From NCBI GenBank assembly GCA_020725465.1, contig DYEY01000026.1, positions 53,968-117,967 of the forward strand: a stretch of 64,000 nt of DNA. The letters run 5' to 3'. Origin of the DNA: Dethiobacter sp. GTDB lineage: Bacteria; Bacillota; Dethiobacteria; Dethiobacterales; Dethiobacteraceae. A model generated the notes under the pieces. That model saw only the letters and a list, made by a program, of their open reading frames with translations. It did no database searches and was not told where the DNA came from. Below are positions 20,802 to 31,519 of this stretch, piece by piece; within the stretch, counting starts at the first letter, position 1; every line of letters begins with the position of its first letter. Made by a program: the position numbers and the translations under genes.

Positions 20802-22127
20802 ATGCCAAAAAGAAGGAGGAGGAGCCGGTTTTGGCGTAAGCTGCTGGCGACGGTGACAGCAGCTCTTACAGTCCTCGTAGTGGTTCATTTTTCTCTGCGC
20901 CGGGAACACCCTGTTTATCCGGTGCCTGCCCGCAGCGTGGATGTGGTGGTAATCGGCGGCGGTCTGGCCGGGCCGGCGGCGGCGGTCTTTGCCGCCGGGG
21001 CCGGAGCGGACGTCTTCTATTTGGACGTTTCAGGCCCGGGAGGGAGCGGCTTTCCGGCCTTCAGCCCCTCTTTCTGGGCGGCCGGCACCTCTTATCAACA
21101 GGAAGCCGGGCTTGATTACAGCCCGGAGGACATGGCGCTGCAGGTTATGGGCACAGGCGAAATGCCACTGGAGACGGCACTCAGGCTCAGCCTGGTCTCG
21201 GCGGAAAGCCTGTCCTGGCTGGAAGGGAAAACTGGGGTGGCATTTTCCCGCCTGGCGGAACCCCAAACGAATCCCGGGCTGCACCTGCCGTCTGCAGGCA
21301 GGGCGGAAAGATTCGTTCCGGCCGCCTTATCCGGGCAGATGGACCTGCTGCTGGCCGGAGCGACCAGGGATCTTTGGCCGCAGGCGCTGGTCTTTGACCG
21401 GGGCCGTGTCACCGGTGTGCTGGTGCGTGACCGTGCCGGCAATGAGGAAACTGTTTTCTGCCGGGCGGTTATTGTGGCTGACGGTGGCATCGGCGGCAAT
21501 CCCGGCCAGGTCGCGGCCAGGGGCGGTCCCGCGGGGCTGTCGGCGCGGCCGGACGGCGGGCACATGGGTACCGGAATTGAGCTGGCCGCCGGGGCGGGAG
21601 CACTGGTTACAGGGCTGGGCACATTTTTGCCCCTTGCTGTCCTGCTGCCGGAAGGAAGGCGCTTTAACCCCGGTTTGTTGGAGGCGGCCATCTACCTCGA
21701 CTCCCGGGGTAATGTGGTTGCTGTGACAGGAAACCTGCCGGAGGTGGTGCTGAGCTCAGGGGGCCGCCTTTTCGCCGTAAGCGGTGGCGGTACGGAGGAG
21801 GAGATTGATTTTTTGTATTTTGCAGACATCCACCAGCTGTCGCTGGGACTGGCTCTGCCACCTGAATTGCTTGCAGAAGCATTACAGGGGATGGAAGCTC
21901 CTTACCGGGTGGCAGTAATCGGAGTCGTGTCCGTAACCACCGGCGGAATAGTTGTGGATGAAAATTTTCGTGTCCTGTCAAAAACAGGGCCTTTGACTGG
22001 ATTGTTTGCCGCCGGTGAAGCGGTGGCCGGCCTGCCCGGTGCCGGAGCGGCGGATTTTGCCTTTGCCGCCGAGATTATATCGGCACGCCTGGCGGCTGCT
22101 CAGGCCGTCCTTTTTGCCCGGCGGTAA
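20802..22127 (+). CDS. Membrane-anchored FAD-dependent dehydrogenase/fumarate reductase-like protein
   Basis: The 441-residue protein starts with an arginine-rich segment and one transmembrane helix (about 13-32), then the FAD-binding motif DVVVIGGGLAGPAAAVFAA. The end carries SVTTGGIVVDENFRV, GLFAAGEAVAGLPGAGA, typical of the FAD_binding_2 / flavocytochrome c-fumarate reductase superfamily. Segments equivalent to the substrate capping domain are short and the classical catalytic motif residues are not clear, so the substrate is unknown. The arginine-rich leader RRSRFWRK could be a Tat-like or simple membrane anchor, so the flavin domain may face outside. It begins 17 bases after gyrA and probably shares its transcript. 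Confidence 0.75.
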   Translation: MPKRRRRSRFWRKLLATVTAALTVLVVVHFSLRREHPVYPVPARSVDVVVIGGGLAGPAAAVFAAGAGADVFYLDVSGPGGSGFPAFSPSFWAAGTSYQQEAGLDYSPEDMALQVMGTGEMPLETALRLSLVSAESLSWLEGKTGVAFSRLAEPQTNPGLHLPSAGRAERFVPAALSGQMDLLLAGATRDLWPQALVFDRGRVTGVLVRDRAGNEETVFCRAVIVADGGIGGNPGQVAARGGPAGLSARPDGGHMGTGIELAAGAGALVTGLGTFLPLAVLLPEGRRFNPGLLEAAIYLDSRGNVVAVTGNLPEVVLSSGGRLFAVSGGGTEEEIDFLYFADIHQLSLGLALPPELLAEALQGMEAPYRVAVIGVVSVTTGGIVVDENFRVLSKTGPLTGLFAAGEAVAGLPGAGAADFAFAAEIISARLAAAQAVLFARR

Positions 22128-22149
22128 CTGAAAAGACGAAAAACTGGTG

Positions 22150-22178
22150 TTGTTATTTTTTCGGGAAAATGCTACATT
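22150..22178 (+). promoter_or_regulatory. Possible sigma-A promoter of the carboxyltransferase gene
   Basis: TTGTTA (22150-22155), 17 bases, TACATT (22173-22178). Moderate match, in an AT-rich gap between the flavoprotein gene and pycB. Confidence 0.4.
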
Positions 22179-22293
22179 AATTAATACATTATTTTTCCGC
22201 CATGGTCCCGGGTGTTCACCCGCCAGACGGAATGTTCCTGTAATATATAAAGAAACGGGCGGCGGGACCGGAGGTAGCAGGGAGGATTTTACG

Positions 22294-23790
22294 ATGTCAG
22301 AAAAAAGACCTGTTAAAATCACAGACACCACTTTTCGCGACGCCCATCAATCACTGATGGCCACCCGCATGAAGACGGTTCATATGCTTGAAGTGGCCGA
22401 ACTGATGGACAATATCGGTTTCCACTCCATGGAGGTCTGGGGCGGGGCCACTTTTGACAGCTGTATGCGGTTCCTTGATGAAGATCCCTGGCAGAGGCTG
22501 CGCCTGCTTAGGAAAACAATCAAAAAAACAAAATTACAGATGCTGCTGCGCGGGCAGAACCTGGTGGGGTACCGCCATTACGCCGACGACGTGGTGGACG
22601 CTTTTGTGAGCCGGGCGGTGGCTGCGGGCATAGATATTATCCGTATCTTTGACGCTTTGAACGACCCGCGCAACATGGCCAGGGCCATGGCGGCGGCGCG
22701 CCGGGAAGGAGCCCACGTTCAGGCCACCATCAGCTATACCCTGTCACCGTACCACAACCTGGACCTCTTTGAGACCAACGCGCGCCGCTTGGTGGAGATG
22801 GGCGCCGATTCCATAGCCATCAAGGACATGGCCGGGCTGATTTCCCCTTTTGATGCCTTTGAGCTGGTGTCCAGGCTGAAAAAGGTCGGCGTTCCTGTCC
22901 AGCTGCATTCCCATTACACCAGCGGCATGGCCTCCATGTCATATCTGAAGGCAATTGAAGCCGGAGTGGACGTGGTGGACACAGCCTGCGCCCCCCTGGC
23001 CATGGGCACCTCGCAACCACCCACGGAAAGCCTGGTGGCGGCGCTGCGGGGCACGCCCTATGACACCGGTCTCGACCTGGAAATGATAACCAAAGCCAGC
23101 GAGTTTTTTAAGGGCATTAAAAAACTTTATTATATTCCACCGGAGGCAACCGGGGGTGTGGATACCGATGTGCTGGTTTACCAGATACCGGGCGGCATGA
23201 TTTCCAACCTGGCTTCGCAGTTAGCCCAGCAAAAAGCCGCCCACCTGCTGCCGGAAGTGCTGAGAGAGGTGCCGCGGGTGCGGGCCGACCTGGGGTACCC
23301 CCCCCTGGTTACCCCCACCTCGCAAATAGTGGGCAGCCAGGCGGTGGTAAACGTCCTCCTGGGAGAACGCTACAAGATGATATCCACAGAAGTGAAAAAC
23401 TATGTGCGCGGGTTGTACGGGCGGCCCACCACCGCGGTCAGCGACGAACTGAAACAGAAGGTGCTGGGCGGCGAAGCCCCGGTGGAGGTGCGGCCGGCCG
23501 ACCTGCTGCCGCCCCAGATGGAAGCAGCCAGGGCGGAAATAGGGGATTTGGCTGAGAGTGAAGAGGATGTGATTTCCTATGCTCTCTTCCCTCAGGTGGC
23601 GGAAAGCTTCTTCCGGCGCCGCAGGGGGCTGGAACCGCCCATCCCCGAAGAAGACAAATGCGGGTTCCCTGCCGCAGCCAAACCGGCGGCCTGCCGGGAA
23701 GCCGACCTGAGCTTTATTTATACCGTGGACAGCGGCCTTCTCCTTGCTGATGAAGAAGACCCGGAGCAGGCGGCTTATCCTGCCGGATAG
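22294..23790 (+). CDS. pycB: Pyruvate carboxylase subunit B / oxaloacetate decarboxylase alpha-type carboxyltransferase
   Basis: A 498-residue protein. The N-terminal carboxyltransferase TIM barrel begins KITDTTFRDAHQSLMATRMKT and holds the metal and substrate motifs (SHYTSGMASM). The conserved PYC_OADA helical domain follows to about residue 465. No biotinyl domain with its AMKM lysine is present, so the biotin carrier must be a separate protein. The family transfers carboxyl groups between biotin and pyruvate. It could be the B subunit of a two-subunit pyruvate carboxylase or a transcarboxylase/decarboxylase subunit. Start ATG 22294 has GGAGG upstream; the longer frame upstream is rejected. 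Confidence 0.85.
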   Translation: MSEKRPVKITDTTFRDAHQSLMATRMKTVHMLEVAELMDNIGFHSMEVWGGATFDSCMRFLDEDPWQRLRLLRKTIKKTKLQMLLRGQNLVGYRHYADDVVDAFVSRAVAAGIDIIRIFDALNDPRNMARAMAAARREGAHVQATISYTLSPYHNLDLFETNARRLVEMGADSIAIKDMAGLISPFDAFELVSRLKKVGVPVQLHSHYTSGMASMSYLKAIEAGVDVVDTACAPLAMGTSQPPTESLVAALRGTPYDTGLDLEMITKASEFFKGIKKLYYIPPEATGGVDTDVLVYQIPGGMISNLASQLAQQKAAHLLPEVLREVPRVRADLGYPPLVTPTSQIVGSQAVVNVLLGERYKMISTEVKNYVRGLYGRPTTAVSDELKQKVLGGEAPVEVRPADLLPPQMEAARAEIGDLAESEEDVISYALFPQVAESFFRRRRGLEPPIPEEDKCGFPAAAKPAACREADLSFIYTVDSGLLLADEEDPEQAAYPAG

Positions 23791-23828
23791 AAAAAAATCA
23801 ACCCCGGATTGGCGGGGTTGATTTTTTT
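23791..23828. terminator. Bidirectional terminator between pycB and ilvE
   Basis: A 10-bp perfect stem (ATCAACCCCG with CGGGGTTGAT) is flanked by A-runs on the left and T-runs on the right, so it terminates both converging transcripts. Confidence 0.93.
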
Positions 23829-23833
23829 GCTTG

Positions 23834-24901
23834 TTAAACCGCAACGGTCCAGCCGAACTCATCGCTGATTTTGCCGTACTGGATGCCGGTTATTGTGTCA
23901 TAAAGCCGGCGGGAACACTGGCCCATTTGGTTGTTGTTAACATTAATGGTTATTCCCTTCCAGCAAAGCTCTCCCACCGGTGAAATAACGGCAGCGGTGC
24001 CGGTGGCAAAAACTTCTTCCAGCTTGCCGGCAGCGTGGGCATCGTATACTTCCTGAATGGTAAATCTTTTTTCTGCTACTTTTATACCCCAGTGCCTGAG
24101 CAGATGAATGACCGAATCTCTGGTAACACCAGGCAAAATGGTGCCGGTGAGGGGTGGGGTAAGAACCTCTCCGTCTATTTTGAAGAAAGCGTTGGAGGTG
24201 CCTATTTCCTCCACATATTTTCTTTCCACGCCGTCCAGCCACAACACCTGGGTGAATCCCTTTTTCCCCGCTTCTTCCTGTGCTTTGATGCTGGCGGCAT
24301 AATTGCCCCCAACCTTGGCGAAACCGGTTCCGCCCACCACCGCTCTTACGTACTTATCCTCCACGTATATCCTGGTGGGGGTGATGCCGCCTTTATAATA
24401 ATCGCCCACCGGTGACAGGATTATGTAAAATTTGAAAGTTTTGGAGGGACGCAGCCCTATATAAGGGTCGGTGGCAATTATAAAAGGCCTGATATAAAGC
24501 GAAGTTCCTTCCGCTTCAGGTACCCAGTCCCGATCCACCCGCACCAGTTGTTTAATGGCCTCCACCATCAGTTTTTCATCGATGAGGGGGATGCACATCC
24601 TTTCGTTGGAAATATTGGCCCGCTCGGCATTTTTTTCCGGACGGAACAAAAGGATGCGGCCATCTTTTGCCTTATAGGCCTTTAATCCTTCAAACATCAT
24701 CTGCGCATAATGTAATACTATGGTGGAAGGTTCCAACATCAACGGGCCGTAAGGCACTATTTTGCCGTCATGCCAGCCTCTTTCCGGATCATAGGTCATT
24801 TCAAACATATGGTCGGTAAAGGTCATCCCGAAGACAAGATTGTTTTGATCCGGTTTCTGCTTGGGCCGGGATGTTTTTGTAACCGGAAAACTGAATTCCA
24901 C
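23834..24901 (-). CDS. ilvE: Branched-chain amino acid aminotransferase
   Basis: The 355-residue fold-IV PLP enzyme has the pattern MFEGLKAYKAKDGRILLFRPEKNAERA and the PLP lysine K196 in GFAKVGGNYAAS, plus EEIGTSNAFF. It resembles the eukaryote-like BCAT subgroup by length and motif. It catalyses the final transamination of valine, leucine and isoleucine synthesis. Start is GTG 24901 with AAAGGA about nine bases upstream. It is divergent from the ilvD operon. Confidence 0.93.
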   Translation of the reverse strand: MEFSFPVTKTSRPKQKPDQNNLVFGMTFTDHMFEMTYDPERGWHDGKIVPYGPLMLEPSTIVLHYAQMMFEGLKAYKAKDGRILLFRPEKNAERANISNERMCIPLIDEKLMVEAIKQLVRVDRDWVPEAEGTSLYIRPFIIATDPYIGLRPSKTFKFYIILSPVGDYYKGGITPTRIYVEDKYVRAVVGGTGFAKVGGNYAASIKAQEEAGKKGFTQVLWLDGVERKYVEEIGTSNAFFKIDGEVLTPPLTGTILPGVTRDSVIHLLRHWGIKVAEKRFTIQEVYDAHAAGKLEEVFATGTAAVISPVGELCWKGITINVNNNQMGQCSRRLYDTITGIQYGKISDEFGWTVAV

Positions 24902-25039
24902 ACCAAGTCATCCTTTCCCAAAGAGCCTTTTTCTGAAGATTCTTGTGATTATTCTACACATTCATGCCAATTCCTTTGCGCGGCCAAAAATTTTTCAGGA
25001 ATTTTCGCCCTTAACCGGAGCGGCGGCGCCAACTGTTTG

Positions 25040-25068
25040 TTGACAGGGGACTGCCCGTGGTTTATAAT
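25040..25068 (+). promoter_or_regulatory. Consensus sigma-A promoter of the ilv-leu operon
   Basis: TTGACA (25040-25045), 17-base spacer and TATAAT (25063-25068), both perfect. The transcript would begin near 25075, ahead of the T-box leader. The stretch 24902-25039 between ilvE and this promoter holds nothing else recognised. Confidence 0.94.
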
Positions 25069-25099
25069 TAAATCCAATATTTTCGAAAAAAGCAATGCA

Positions 25100-25340
25100 G
25101 GGGAAATTAAGCCCGGAGCTTTTTTGCAGAGAGCCGGCGGCGCTGTGAGCCGGTAAAAAGCCGGGCCCAAGATCACCCCGGAGCTGCCTGGCTGAAATAA
25201 CAGTAAGCCCGGCCGGAGCTGACCGTTACCGGCAGGTTCACAGCCAAAAGTCCGTGCGTTTATGACGGAGAATAAGGGTGGTACCGCGGAGGACAGACCT
25301 TTCGCCCCTTACATCGTTTGATGGGCGGAAGGTTTTTTGT
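25100..25340 (+). promoter_or_regulatory. T-box riboswitch (isoleucine) before ilvD
   Basis: Stem I starts near GCAGAGAGCCGG (25126). The likely specifier is ATC (25172-25174) in the context AAG-ATC-ACCCCGGAG, which pairs with the tRNA-Ile GAU anticodon. The T-box core AGGGTGGTACCGCG lies at 25275-25288. A terminator stem (about 25297-25307 with 25323-25333) ends in a T-run. Uncharged tRNA-Ile should favour the antiterminator and turn on ilvDBNC-leuCD. Specifier identity is inferred by eye. Confidence 0.9.
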
Positions 25341-25370
25341 ATACACGGGAACAGGGAGAGGAGAAGATTT

Positions 25371-27047
25371 ATGAACAGCGAAAAAATGAAGAAAGGCCTG
25401 GAACGGGCCCCCCACCGTTCTCTCCTGAAAGCAATGGGTTGGGTAGAAGAAGAGCTGGACCGGCCCCTGATCGGCGTTGTAAACGCCGCCAGTGATTTTG
25501 TGCCAGGCCACAAGCACCTGCACCAAATTGGCGCCGCTGTCAAAGAAGGAATCCGGATGTCAGGCGGAGTGCCCCTGGAGTTTTTTACCATTGGCATCTG
25601 CGATGGGCTGGCCATGAACCATGACGGCATGCGTTACTCGCTGGCCAGCCGGGAACTTATCGCCGACTCGGTGGAAGCGATGGTGCGGGCACATCCCCTG
25701 GACGGACTGGTGTTTATTCCCAACTGTGATAAAATTGTTCCCGGTATGCTCATGGCGGCGGCCAGGCTTGACCTGCCGGCGGTGTTTGTCAGCGGCGGGC
25801 CAATGCTGGCGGGCCGTTTTCGCGGCGAGGCTGTGGACCTGAGCAGTGTTTTTGAGGGCGTGGGCAAAGTCCGGGCCGGCCTTATGGGGGAAAGGGACCT
25901 GGAGGAGCTGGAGGATTGTGCCTGCCCGGGCTGTGGCTCCTGCGCCGGTATGTTTACCGCCAACTCCATGAACTGTATGACGGAAGCCATCGGCATGGGG
26001 CTGCCGGGTAACGGGACCATCCCCGCCGTGGCGGCGGCGCGGGTGCGCCTGGCCAAAAAAGCCGGCATCCAGGTGATGAAAGCCATCGCAGCCGGTTTGC
26101 GGCCGAGCCGTATTATGACTGCACAGGCCTTTGGCAATGCCCTGGCGGTGGATATGGCGCTGGGGTGCTCCACCAATACCATTTTACACCTGCCGGCCAT
26201 CGCCCGCGAGGCCGGGGTGGCTGTCAGTCTTGAACTGGTGGAGGAAATCAGCCGCCGCACACCGCAAATCTGCAAGCTGTCCCCGGCCGGGGCCCACCGC
26301 ATTGAGGATCTGGATGCCGCCGGCGGTGTCCAGGCGGTGATGAAACGCCTGCACGAAAAAGGATTGCTGGACACTGACTGCCTTACGGTGAGCGGCCTCA
26401 CGGTGGGCGAACAACTGGCCAAGGCACAGGTGCTTGACGGAGAAGTTATCAGGGACCTCTCCTCACCATACAGCGCCAGCGGCGGCATCGCGGTGCTTCA
26501 CGGCAACCTGGCGCCGGAGGGAGCGGTGGTCAAGCAGGGCGCGGTGGCGCCGGAAATGATGAAAAAAACCGGTCCGGCCCGGGTCTTTGACTCCGAGGAA
26601 GAGGCAGTGGAGGCCATTATGGGGCGCCGGATCCGTCCCGGTGATGTTATCGTCATCCGCTACGAAGGTCCAAAAGGGGGCCCCGGCATGCGTGAAATGC
26701 TCACACCCACTTCCGCCCTGGCGGGCATGCAGCTGGACAAAGAGGTGGCGCTGGTTACCGACGGACGTTTCTCCGGCGCTACCAGGGGGGCGGCCATCGG
26801 TCACGTTTCTCCCGAGGCGGCGGAAGGCGGCCTGATAGGGCTGGTCTGCGACGGAGACATTATCTCCATAGATATTCCCGGCCGGAAACTGGAACTGATC
26901 CTTGATAAGGCAGAAATTGAAAGGCGCAAGGCCTCCTGGCAACCGCTGGTTAAAAGGGTGCCCCGCGGCTACCTGACCCGTTATGCCGCCCGGGTCACCT
27001 CAGCCGGTACCGGCGCCGTGCTGCGGGACGGGGAGGATAAAAAGTGA
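25371..27047 (+). CDS. ilvD: Dihydroxy-acid dehydratase
   Basis: The 558-residue iron-sulfur dehydratase has [27 protein letters not shown] and [13 protein letters not shown]. It converts dihydroxy acids into 2-oxo acids in valine and isoleucine synthesis. GGAGAGGAGAAG precedes ATG 25371; the frame upstream lies in the T-box leader. The stop overlaps the ilvB start. Confidence 0.97.
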   Translation: MNSEKMKKGLERAPHRSLLKAMGWVEEELDRPLIGVVNAASDFVPGHKHLHQIGAAVKEGIRMSGGVPLEFFTIGICDGLAMNHDGMRYSLASRELIADSVEAMVRAHPLDGLVFIPNCDKIVPGMLMAAARLDLPAVFVSGGPMLAGRFRGEAVDLSSVFEGVGKVRAGLMGERDLEELEDCACPGCGSCAGMFTANSMNCMTEAIGMGLPGNGTIPAVAAARVRLAKKAGIQVMKAIAAGLRPSRIMTAQAFGNALAVDMALGCSTNTILHLPAIAREAGVAVSLELVEEISRRTPQICKLSPAGAHRIEDLDAAGGVQAVMKRLHEKGLLDTDCLTVSGLTVGEQLAKAQVLDGEVIRDLSSPYSASGGIAVLHGNLAPEGAVVKQGAVAPEMMKKTGPARVFDSEEEAVEAIMGRRIRPGDVIVIRYEGPKGGPGMREMLTPTSALAGMQLDKEVALVTDGRFSGATRGAAIGHVSPEAAEGGLIGLVCDGDIISIDIPGRKLELILDKAEIERRKASWQPLVKRVPRGYLTRYAARVTSAGTGAVLRDGEDKK

Positions 27048-28720
27048 AAATCAACGGAGCGCAGATGGTTATCGAGGCACTGAAAAAGGAGCAGGTCGAT
27101 ACTGTTTTTGGCTATCCCGGGGGAGCGGTCCTCAACCTCTACGACCAGCTGTATGATGCGGACATCAGGCATATAATGTCACGGCACGAACAGGGAGCGG
27201 TGCACGCCGCTGACGGCTATGCCCGTGCCACCGGCCGCCCCGGCGTGGTTTTTGCCACCTCCGGGCCGGGCGCCACCAATCTGGTGACCGGCATTGCCAC
27301 CGCCCACATGGACTCGGTGCCGCTGGTAATATTTACCGGGCAGGTAGCGATACCTCACATCGGGACAGACGGTTTTCAGGAGGCGGACATTACCGGTATT
27401 ACGCTTCCGGTAACCAAGCACAATTACCTGGTTACCGATCTGGCAGATCTTCCCGGCACCATCAGGGAGGCCTTCTACCTGGCCACAACCGGACGTTTTG
27501 GCCCGGTCCTGATCGATTTGCCAAAGGACATCCAGGCCGCCACGGGGGAGTTCAGGTACCCGAAAACCGTGTCTTTACCGGGATATAATCCCGTCTACCA
27601 GGGACATCCGGGACAGATCGCCCGGGCAGCCAAAGCCATCGCTCAGTCCAAAAAACCGGTCATATATGCCGGCGGCGGCGTGGTATGGTCCGGGGCTGAA
27701 CAGGAGCTTTTAATGCTGGCTGAAAAAACTGGCATCCCCGTTGCCACTACCCTGATGGGACTGACCGGGTTCCCCGGCACCCACCCGCTGTCGCTTGGCA
27801 TGCTGGGCATGCACGGTACTTACTGGGCCAATATGGCCATCTGCGAAGCAGACCTGATCCTGGCCGTCGGCGCCCGCTTTGACGACCGGGTTACGGGAAA
27901 ACTCAGCAATTTTGCCGCTCTGGCCAAGATTATTCATATAGACATAGATCCGGCTGAAATCGGAAAACTTGTGGATGTAAGCATTCCCATCGTCGGCGAT
28001 GTCAGGCGGGTGCTGGCCGAACTTATTAAAAAGACCGAACCGTGCCATACGTCCCACTGGCTTGACCGTATCAATGAATGGCGGGCCGAGGCGCCGCTTT
28101 GCTACCACCAGGAAGAAGACGGTGAAATCTGCCCGCAGTTTGTCATTGAGCAGATATACAGGGAAACGGGCGGTAGTGCTCTCATCAGCACCGAAGTGGG
28201 GCAGCACCAGATGTGGACAGCCCAGTACTACCGTTTCACCAGGCCCCGTTCCCTGGCTTCTTCCGGGGGGCTTGGCACCATGGGCTACGGCTTTCCCGCC
28301 AGTATCGGCATGCAGGTGGGACGCCCCGGAGAGCTGGTGTTCTGCATTGCCGGAGACGGCAGTTTCCAGATGAATATCCAGGAAATGGCCACCCTTTCTA
28401 CCTACAACCTGCCGGTAAAAGTGGCTGTTATCAACAACCAGTACCTGGGCATGGTGCGGCAGTGGCAGGAAATGTTTTTCCGCCGGCGCTATTCTTCGGT
28501 GGACCTGAAGCAGGTGCCTGACTTTGTTAAGGTGGCTGAAGCCTACGGTGTCCTCGGCCTGCGCGCTGAAAAACCGTCTGAAGTAATCCCCGCCATCCGC
28601 AGGGCCATCGCCGAGCCGGGGCCGGTAGTCATCGATTTCAGGGTTAAAGCGGAGGAAAACGTTTTCCCCATGGTGCCGCCCAACAGCCCAATCAGTGAAA
28701 TGGTAAGGGGGAACGGGTGA
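27044..28720 (+). CDS. ilvB: Acetolactate synthase large subunit
   Basis: The 558-residue ThDP enzyme shows the catalytic glutamate region [16 protein letters not shown], a central FAD-binding-like domain with [11 protein letters not shown] and the ThDP motif [11 protein letters not shown]...INN. It condenses pyruvate into acetolactate. Start GTG overlaps the ilvD stop by 4 bases; the end overlaps ilvN likewise. Confidence 0.97.
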   Translation: MKINGAQMVIEALKKEQVDTVFGYPGGAVLNLYDQLYDADIRHIMSRHEQGAVHAADGYARATGRPGVVFATSGPGATNLVTGIATAHMDSVPLVIFTGQVAIPHIGTDGFQEADITGITLPVTKHNYLVTDLADLPGTIREAFYLATTGRFGPVLIDLPKDIQAATGEFRYPKTVSLPGYNPVYQGHPGQIARAAKAIAQSKKPVIYAGGGVVWSGAEQELLMLAEKTGIPVATTLMGLTGFPGTHPLSLGMLGMHGTYWANMAICEADLILAVGARFDDRVTGKLSNFAALAKIIHIDIDPAEIGKLVDVSIPIVGDVRRVLAELIKKTEPCHTSHWLDRINEWRAEAPLCYHQEEDGEICPQFVIEQIYRETGGSALISTEVGQHQMWTAQYYRFTRPRSLASSGGLGTMGYGFPASIGMQVGRPGELVFCIAGDGSFQMNIQEMATLSTYNLPVKVAVINNQYLGMVRQWQEMFFRRRYSSVDLKQVPDFVKVAEAYGVLGLRAEKPSEVIPAIRRAIAEPGPVVIDFRVKAEENVFPMVPPNSPISEMVRGNG

Positions 28721-29250
28721 AAATGAGATACGTGTTGGCGGTGCTGGTGGAAAACAAACCGGGTGTGCTGGTCCGGGTAGCGGGGCTGCTGTCGCGGCGC
28801 AAGTTTAATATTGAAAGCGTGGCGGCCGGCAAGACCGGCGACCCTGGAATAACCCGCATAACCATAGAAGTGGAAGCGGATGAAAAAACGCTGGAGCAGG
28901 TGATAAAGCAGCTGAACAAACTGGTGAACGTACTTAAAATCTCTAACCTCACATCAGAGCCGGCGGTGATCCGGGACCTGCTCCTGATCAAGGTGAGGGC
29001 CGATGCCAGCAACCGCAATGAAATCAGCCAGATTGTGGAGACTTTCCGGGCAAAGACCATCGATTTTTCGCCCCAGTCCATGATTATCGAAGTAACCGGC
29101 AACGAAGAAAAAATGGAGGCATTGATGCTTTTGCTTTCGGGTTATGGTATTCTGGAAATTGCCCGCACAGGTAAAGTGGCCCTGCTGCGGGGCAGCAAAA
29201 CATTAATCAACAATGGGGAGGCCAGGGAAAATGGCAAAAATGTACTATGA
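28717..29250 (+). CDS. ilvN: Acetolactate synthase regulatory subunit
   Basis: A 177-residue protein with the N-terminal ACT domain ([30 protein letters not shown]) and the C-terminal AHAS small-subunit domain ending in the region that activates the catalytic subunit. It confers valine feedback inhibition. GTG 28717 overlaps the ilvB stop. Its own end overlaps the ilvC start by 20 bases. Confidence 0.95.
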   Translation: MKMRYVLAVLVENKPGVLVRVAGLLSRRKFNIESVAAGKTGDPGITRITIEVEADEKTLEQVIKQLNKLVNVLKISNLTSEPAVIRDLLLIKVRADASNRNEISQIVETFRAKTIDFSPQSMIIEVTGNEEKMEALMLLLSGYGILEIARTGKVALLRGSKTLINNGEARENGKNVL

Positions 29251-30235
29251 CAGTGACGCGAATCCCGAGTTTCTGAAAAACAGGAAGGTGGCGGTGCTGG
29301 GCTTTGGCAGCCAGGGACATGCCCAGTCACAGAACCTGAAAGATTCCGGTGTGGACGTGGTGGTAGGTCTGCGCCGGGGCAGCCGCCGCTGGGCGGAGGC
29401 TGAAGCGGCCGGCCTGAAGGTGATGACGGTGGCGGAGGCTGCCAGGGAGGCCAGCATTATCCAGATACTGCTGCCGGACGAAACACAGCGGCGGGTTTAC
29501 GAGGAAGAAGTGAAGCCCTACCTGAATGAAGGGGATGCCCTGGTGTTTTCCCACGGCTTTAATATCCATTTCGGCCAGATTGTGCCGCCGGCCAACGTGG
29601 ACGTATTTATGGTGGCGCCCAAGAGCCCGGGACACCTGCTGCGCCGTACCTACCTGGAAGGAGGCGGCGTGCCGGGGCTGCTCGCCGTTCACCAGGACTA
29701 TACCGGCAGCGCCTACGGCCTGGCGCTGGCATATGCCAGTGGCATCGGCTGCACCCGTGCCGGAGTCATCGAGACCACTTTTAAGGAAGAAACCGAAACC
29801 GATCTTTTCGGGGAGCAGGCCGTTCTTTGCGGCGGCGTGTCAGAACTGATAAAAGCCGGGTTTTATACTCTGGTGGAAGCCGGGTACCAGCCGGAAATAG
29901 CCTATTTTGAATGCCTGCACGAGATGAAGCTGATTGTGGACCTGATGTACCAGGGCGGGCTTTCCTATATGCGCTATTCCATTTCCGACACCGCCCAGTA
30001 CGGCGATTTTTCCCGGGGCAAGCGTGTAATTACCGAGGAGACGCGCCGGGAAATGAAAAAGATTCTGGGCGAGGTCCAGGACGGCACCTTCGCCAGGGAA
30101 TGGATACTGGAAAACCAGGCCAACCGGCCGGTATTTAAGGCAGTGGACAAAAGCGAGAAAGACCAGCTCCTGGAGCGGGTAGGCAGGGAGCTGCGCCGCA
30201 TGATGACCTGGATTGACGCCAAAGAAGATTTTTAG
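29231..30235 (+). CDS. ilvC: Ketol-acid reductoisomerase
   Basis: A 334-residue class I KARI with the Rossmann motif [20 protein letters not shown] and the cofactor loop GLRRGSRRW, whose arginines and serine suggest NADPH use. The knotted C-terminal domain carries [19 protein letters not shown] metal ligands. It converts acetolactate to the dihydroxy acid. Start ATG 29231 ([11 protein letters not shown]) follows GGGAGG and overlaps ilvN. Confidence 0.97.
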   Translation: MAKMYYDSDANPEFLKNRKVAVLGFGSQGHAQSQNLKDSGVDVVVGLRRGSRRWAEAEAAGLKVMTVAEAAREASIIQILLPDETQRRVYEEEVKPYLNEGDALVFSHGFNIHFGQIVPPANVDVFMVAPKSPGHLLRRTYLEGGGVPGLLAVHQDYTGSAYGLALAYASGIGCTRAGVIETTFKEETETDLFGEQAVLCGGVSELIKAGFYTLVEAGYQPEIAYFECLHEMKLIVDLMYQGGLSYMRYSISDTAQYGDFSRGKRVITEETRREMKKILGEVQDGTFAREWILENQANRPVFKAVDKSEKDQLLERVGRELRRMMTWIDAKEDF

Positions 30236-30254
30236 TCAGACAGGAGAGAATACC

Positions 30255-31517
30255 GTGGGAATGACAATGGCGGAAAAGATCCTGGCGCGCCATGCCGGCC
30301 GTGACCGTGTGTGTCCCGGGGACCTGGTAAATGCCCGGGTGGACATGGTGCTGGGCAATGACATCACGGCGCCGGTGGCTATACAGGAATTCAGGAAAAT
30401 CGGGGTGGAAAAGGTGTTTGACCGGGACCGCATCGCCCTGGTCCCCGACCACTTTACACCCAACAAGGATATCAGGTCAGCGGAGCAAAGCAAGCTGATG
30501 CGCCAGTTTGCGCAAGAACAGCAGATAACGTACTACTTCGAAGTGGGGCGAATGGGAATCGAACATGCCCTGCTGCCCGAAGAAGGGCTGGCGCTGCCCG
30601 GAGAAATTATTATCGGTGCCGACTCCCATACCTGTACTTACGGCGCTTTGGGTGCCCTGGCCACCGGCGTGGGCAGCACCGACATGGCGGCGGCCATGGC
30701 CCTGGGGGAAGCATGGTTTAAGGTGCCTCCCACCTTGCATTTTGTTTTCAACGGCCAATTAAGGCCATGGGTCAGCGGCAAGGACCTGATCCTGTATCTT
30801 ATTGGCCAAATCGGTGTGGATGGCGCCCGTTACTGCTCCATGGAATTTTCCGGGACCGCCATCAGTGCCCTGTCTGTGGACAGCCGCCTGGCTATGTGCA
30901 ATATGGCTATTGAAGCCGGCGCCAAATGCGGATTGATTGCGCCGGACCAGGTAACCCTGGACTATGTCACCCCGCGGGCCAAACGCCCCTTTGAGCCGGT
31001 CCTGCCTGACAGAGATGCGGTTTACCAGGCGGAAACTGTTTTTGACGTCTCCCAGATTGAACCCCAGGTGGCTTTCCCTCACCTGCCCGAGAACACCCGC
31101 GGCGTCAGTGAAGCCGGCGAGGTCAGGCTGGACCAGGTGGTGATCGGTTCCTGTACCAACGGGCGGTTGGAGGACCTGAGAACGGCAGCCCGCATTCTTA
31201 AAGGCAAAAAGACCCACCCGCAGGTGCGCCTTATAATTATTCCGGGCACACAGAATATTTACCGCCAGGCCATGCGCGAGGGCCTTATTGATGTCTTCCT
31301 GGAGGCGGAAGCGGTGGTAAGCACCCCCACCTGCGGTCCCTGCCTGGGCGGCCATATGGGCATCCTGGCGGCGGGAGAGAAGGCGCTGGCCACCACCAAC
31401 AGAAACTTCGTGGGCCGGATGGGACACCCTCAGAGCGAGGTATACCTGTCCAACCCTGCAGTGGCTGCCGCTTCGGCGGTGACAGGAAAGATTTCGGCTC
31501 CGGAGGAGGTGCTTTAA
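30255..31517 (+). CDS. leuC: 3-isopropylmalate dehydratase large subunit
   Basis: A 420-residue aconitase-family protein of the short LeuC/HacA type. The cluster cysteines are in GSCTNGR and CGPCLGG, with [23 protein letters not shown]. It acts with LeuD in leucine synthesis. GTG 30255 is chosen because AGGAG lies eight bases upstream and [15 protein letters not shown] is the standard beginning. Confidence 0.93.
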   Translation: MGMTMAEKILARHAGRDRVCPGDLVNARVDMVLGNDITAPVAIQEFRKIGVEKVFDRDRIALVPDHFTPNKDIRSAEQSKLMRQFAQEQQITYYFEVGRMGIEHALLPEEGLALPGEIIIGADSHTCTYGALGALATGVGSTDMAAAMALGEAWFKVPPTLHFVFNGQLRPWVSGKDLILYLIGQIGVDGARYCSMEFSGTAISALSVDSRLAMCNMAIEAGAKCGLIAPDQVTLDYVTPRAKRPFEPVLPDRDAVYQAETVFDVSQIEPQVAFPHLPENTRGVSEAGEVRLDQVVIGSCTNGRLEDLRTAARILKGKKTHPQVRLIIIPGTQNIYRQAMREGLIDVFLEAEAVVSTPTCGPCLGGHMGILAAGEKALATTNRNFVGRMGHPQSEVYLSNPAVAAASAVTGKISAPEEVL

Positions 31518-31519
31518 CC

